From contig NZ_CP022708.1 in NCBI RefSeq assembly GCF_025340265.1, forward strand, positions 643,501-707,500: a stretch of DNA of 64,000 nt. The letters run 5' to 3'. How positions within the stretch are numbered: the first letter of the stretch is position 1; the number at the start of each line of letters is the position of its first letter. Source of the stretch: Novosphingobium sp. 9. Lineage in GTDB: Bacteria; Pseudomonadota; Alphaproteobacteria; Sphingomonadales; Sphingomonadaceae. Below the pieces are notes generated by a model. It ran no database searches. It worked only from the letters and a program-made list of their open reading frames with translations, and was not told the DNA's origin. The position numbers were made by a program, and so were the translations under genes. This document shows positions 62,888-64,000 of this stretch, piece by piece.

Positions 62888-63868
62888 TCAGGCGACTGCG
62901 TCTGCCACCAGATCGCTGTCGCGAAAGCGCAGGCGCGACAGCAGTGCACGACCGGTGCTGCGCTGGACCATGGCTGCCGCGAACATCACCAGTCGCTTGG
63001 GTGTAGGTTCAAGGCGCAAGGCCGCCAGCATCATCCGGTTCGCCGGGGCAAAGCGGCGCATGGTGAAATTCACGCGTCCGCACTCCCACAGGCTCGCCGC
63101 GCGCATGGCACGCGTTATGCGTTGCCACGTAGCGGGATCGAAGCGTGCGCGGATCGTGTCGTTGCCGGTGATGGCAGCCAGGCAGGGCTCGTGATTGGCC
63201 CAGTCGACGGACAGTCCGCCTGACGAACTGCCGGGCCGCACGCGCAGGGAAAACACTTCGGGCTCGCGGCCGATGAAGGTGAATGCGCCCTCTGCTGCAA
63301 GGCGGCACCAGAACTCCCAATCCTCGCTGAGGCGGATGCTCCCATCGAAACCGCCGATGCGGCGCGCGACATCTGTGCGGATCAGCACGTGGCCGCCGTT
63401 GGCGAGAAAGTTGCCGCGCAGCATCGGTTCCAGCACATCGCCGTCCGGATAGCTGTGGCGGGCAAGCGGCTTTTCGCCCGGATAAGGCGCGCCGCTGGGC
63501 AGGATCTTGCGGAAGGTGCCGAAGGCGGCCACCGCCTGCGGGCGCTTTTCCAGTCCGGCCAGCAGCCTTTCCAGGGCAGCGGGATGCAGCAGGTCGTCAC
63601 CGTCGAGGAACATCACATGTTCGCCGGCCGCCATTTCCAGCCCCTTGTTGCGGGCGCTGGAGACCCCCGCATTGGCTTGCTGCACCAGCGTAATGCGGGG
63701 ATCGCAAAGCGATGCCGCTTCGGCGGCGGTGCCGTCGGTCGAGCCGTCGTCGATCACGATCGCCTGCCAGTCCTTTCGGGTCTGGGCCACGATGGACTGC
63801 AGGCAAGGCAGGATGAGCCCGGCGGCATTGTAAGCAGGTACAATAACGGTAATTTCGGGCTTGGGCAT
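62888..63868 (-). CDS. GT2-family glycosyltransferase
   Basis: 326 residues. GT-A fold: ITVIVPAYNAAGLILPCLQS, IDDGSTDGT, NAGVSSARNKGLEMAAGEHVMFLDGDDLLHP (with D-x-D) and LSEDWEFWCRLAAEGAF (ED acid pair). No membrane helices at the C-terminus. It should add a sugar to the exopolysaccharide or a side branch. Divergent by about 50 bp from another GT2 gene at the right edge. Confidence 0.88.
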   Translation of the reverse strand: MPKPEITVIVPAYNAAGLILPCLQSIVAQTRKDWQAIVIDDGSTDGTAAEAASLCDPRITLVQQANAGVSSARNKGLEMAAGEHVMFLDGDDLLHPAALERLLAGLEKRPQAVAAFGTFRKILPSGAPYPGEKPLARHSYPDGDVLEPMLRGNFLANGGHVLIRTDVARRIGGFDGSIRLSEDWEFWCRLAAEGAFTFIGREPEVFSLRVRPGSSSGGLSVDWANHEPCLAAITGNDTIRARFDPATWQRITRAMRAASLWECGRVNFTMRRFAPANRMMLAALRLEPTPKRLVMFAAAMVQRSTGRALLSRLRFRDSDLVADAVA

Positions 63869-63921
63869 GCGGCTCCCTTCGTGGCTGCGGTCCGATTTTC
63901 CGATTATGACCGAGGAGCCGC

Positions 63922-64000
63922 ATGATCGAGGTCAGCGTCATCGTTCCGGCCTATAACGCCGCACAGTATATCGAGGCTACCATCGCTTCCGCAACGCAGC
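63922..64000 (+). CDS. GT2-family glycosyltransferase (N-terminal part, cut by window end)
   Basis: 26 codons visible from ATG at 63922, preceded by GAGGAG. The sequence EVSVIVPAYNAAQYIEATIA is the opening beta-alpha unit of GT-A family 2 glycosyltransferases and resembles the start of the neighbouring leftward gene. The rest lies beyond the window. Confidence 0.8.
   Translation, partial: MIEVSVIVPAYNAAQYIEATIASATQ

Noticed and set aside
1..64000. tRNA, rRNA, CRISPR, complete insertion sequences or prophage genes
   Set aside because: No cloverleaf, spacer-repeat array, transposase with inverted ends, or phage structural gene was recognised by reading.

Overview
The window is GC-rich, densely coded DNA from a Gram-negative alphaproteobacterium, most likely a member of the Sphingomonadales (Novosphingobium/Sphingobium-like). 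This rests on three long TonB-dependent receptors, a TorF-type porin, many oxygenases and hydrolases, a sphingan/succinoglycan-style exopolysaccharide cluster and frequent ATGA/GTGA-coupled starts. I saw no rRNA, tRNA, CRISPR array or complete insertion sequence.

Layout. 1-4.3 kb: end of an ABC-type capsule export cluster (KpsM-like permease, KpsT-like ATPase with a long extra C-terminal domain, glycosyltransferase, Wza/KpsD-like lipoprotein). 4.5-20 kb: a catabolic island with a MarR-like regulator, amidase, TonB receptor, isochorismatase-like amidohydrolase, MFS carrier, Rieske ferredoxin, two Rieske oxygenase alpha subunits, an NTF2-like/CDGSH fusion, two TauD-type Fe(II)/2-oxoglutarate dioxygenases, a PfkB-fold protein without the catalytic motif, and a metal-dependent amidohydrolase. 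Two divergent promoters share a nearly identical 18-bp AT-rich element. 19.6-25 kb: leftward block of TonB receptor, S9 peptidase and HSL-type hydrolase. 25.3-29.9 kb: MocR regulator and PaiB-like protein divergent from a YtcJ-type amidohydrolase, then a short serine recombinase. 29.9-31.8 kb: LysR regulator divergent from an SDR. 32.1-40.1 kb: complete kdpFABCDE potassium uptake operon with an extra 27-codon membrane ORF in front. 40.2-50.1 kb: small membrane protein, TorF porin, FAD protein, TonB receptor, MFS carrier, LLM flavin monooxygenase, aldo/keto reductase and Gfo/Idh/MocA dehydrogenase. 50.5-64 kb: Wzy-type exopolysaccharide cluster (galE, initiating sugar transferase, glycosyltransferases, Wza-like export protein, outer-membrane barrel, Wzc/ExoP tyrosine kinase, GH26-like glycanase, polymerase).

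How it works together. The 4.5-29 kb part reads as uptake (TonB receptors, MFS), hydrolysis of amide or ester bonds, and oxidation by Rieske and 2-oxoglutarate enzymes of one or a few unidentified compounds. The two ends make and export surface polysaccharide by two different mechanisms.

Caveat. At least seven genes are broken by a single-base indel, almost all in short G or C runs, including kdpA and kdpB inside an otherwise perfect operon. I read these mainly as sequencing errors and annotate each such gene over its full span.
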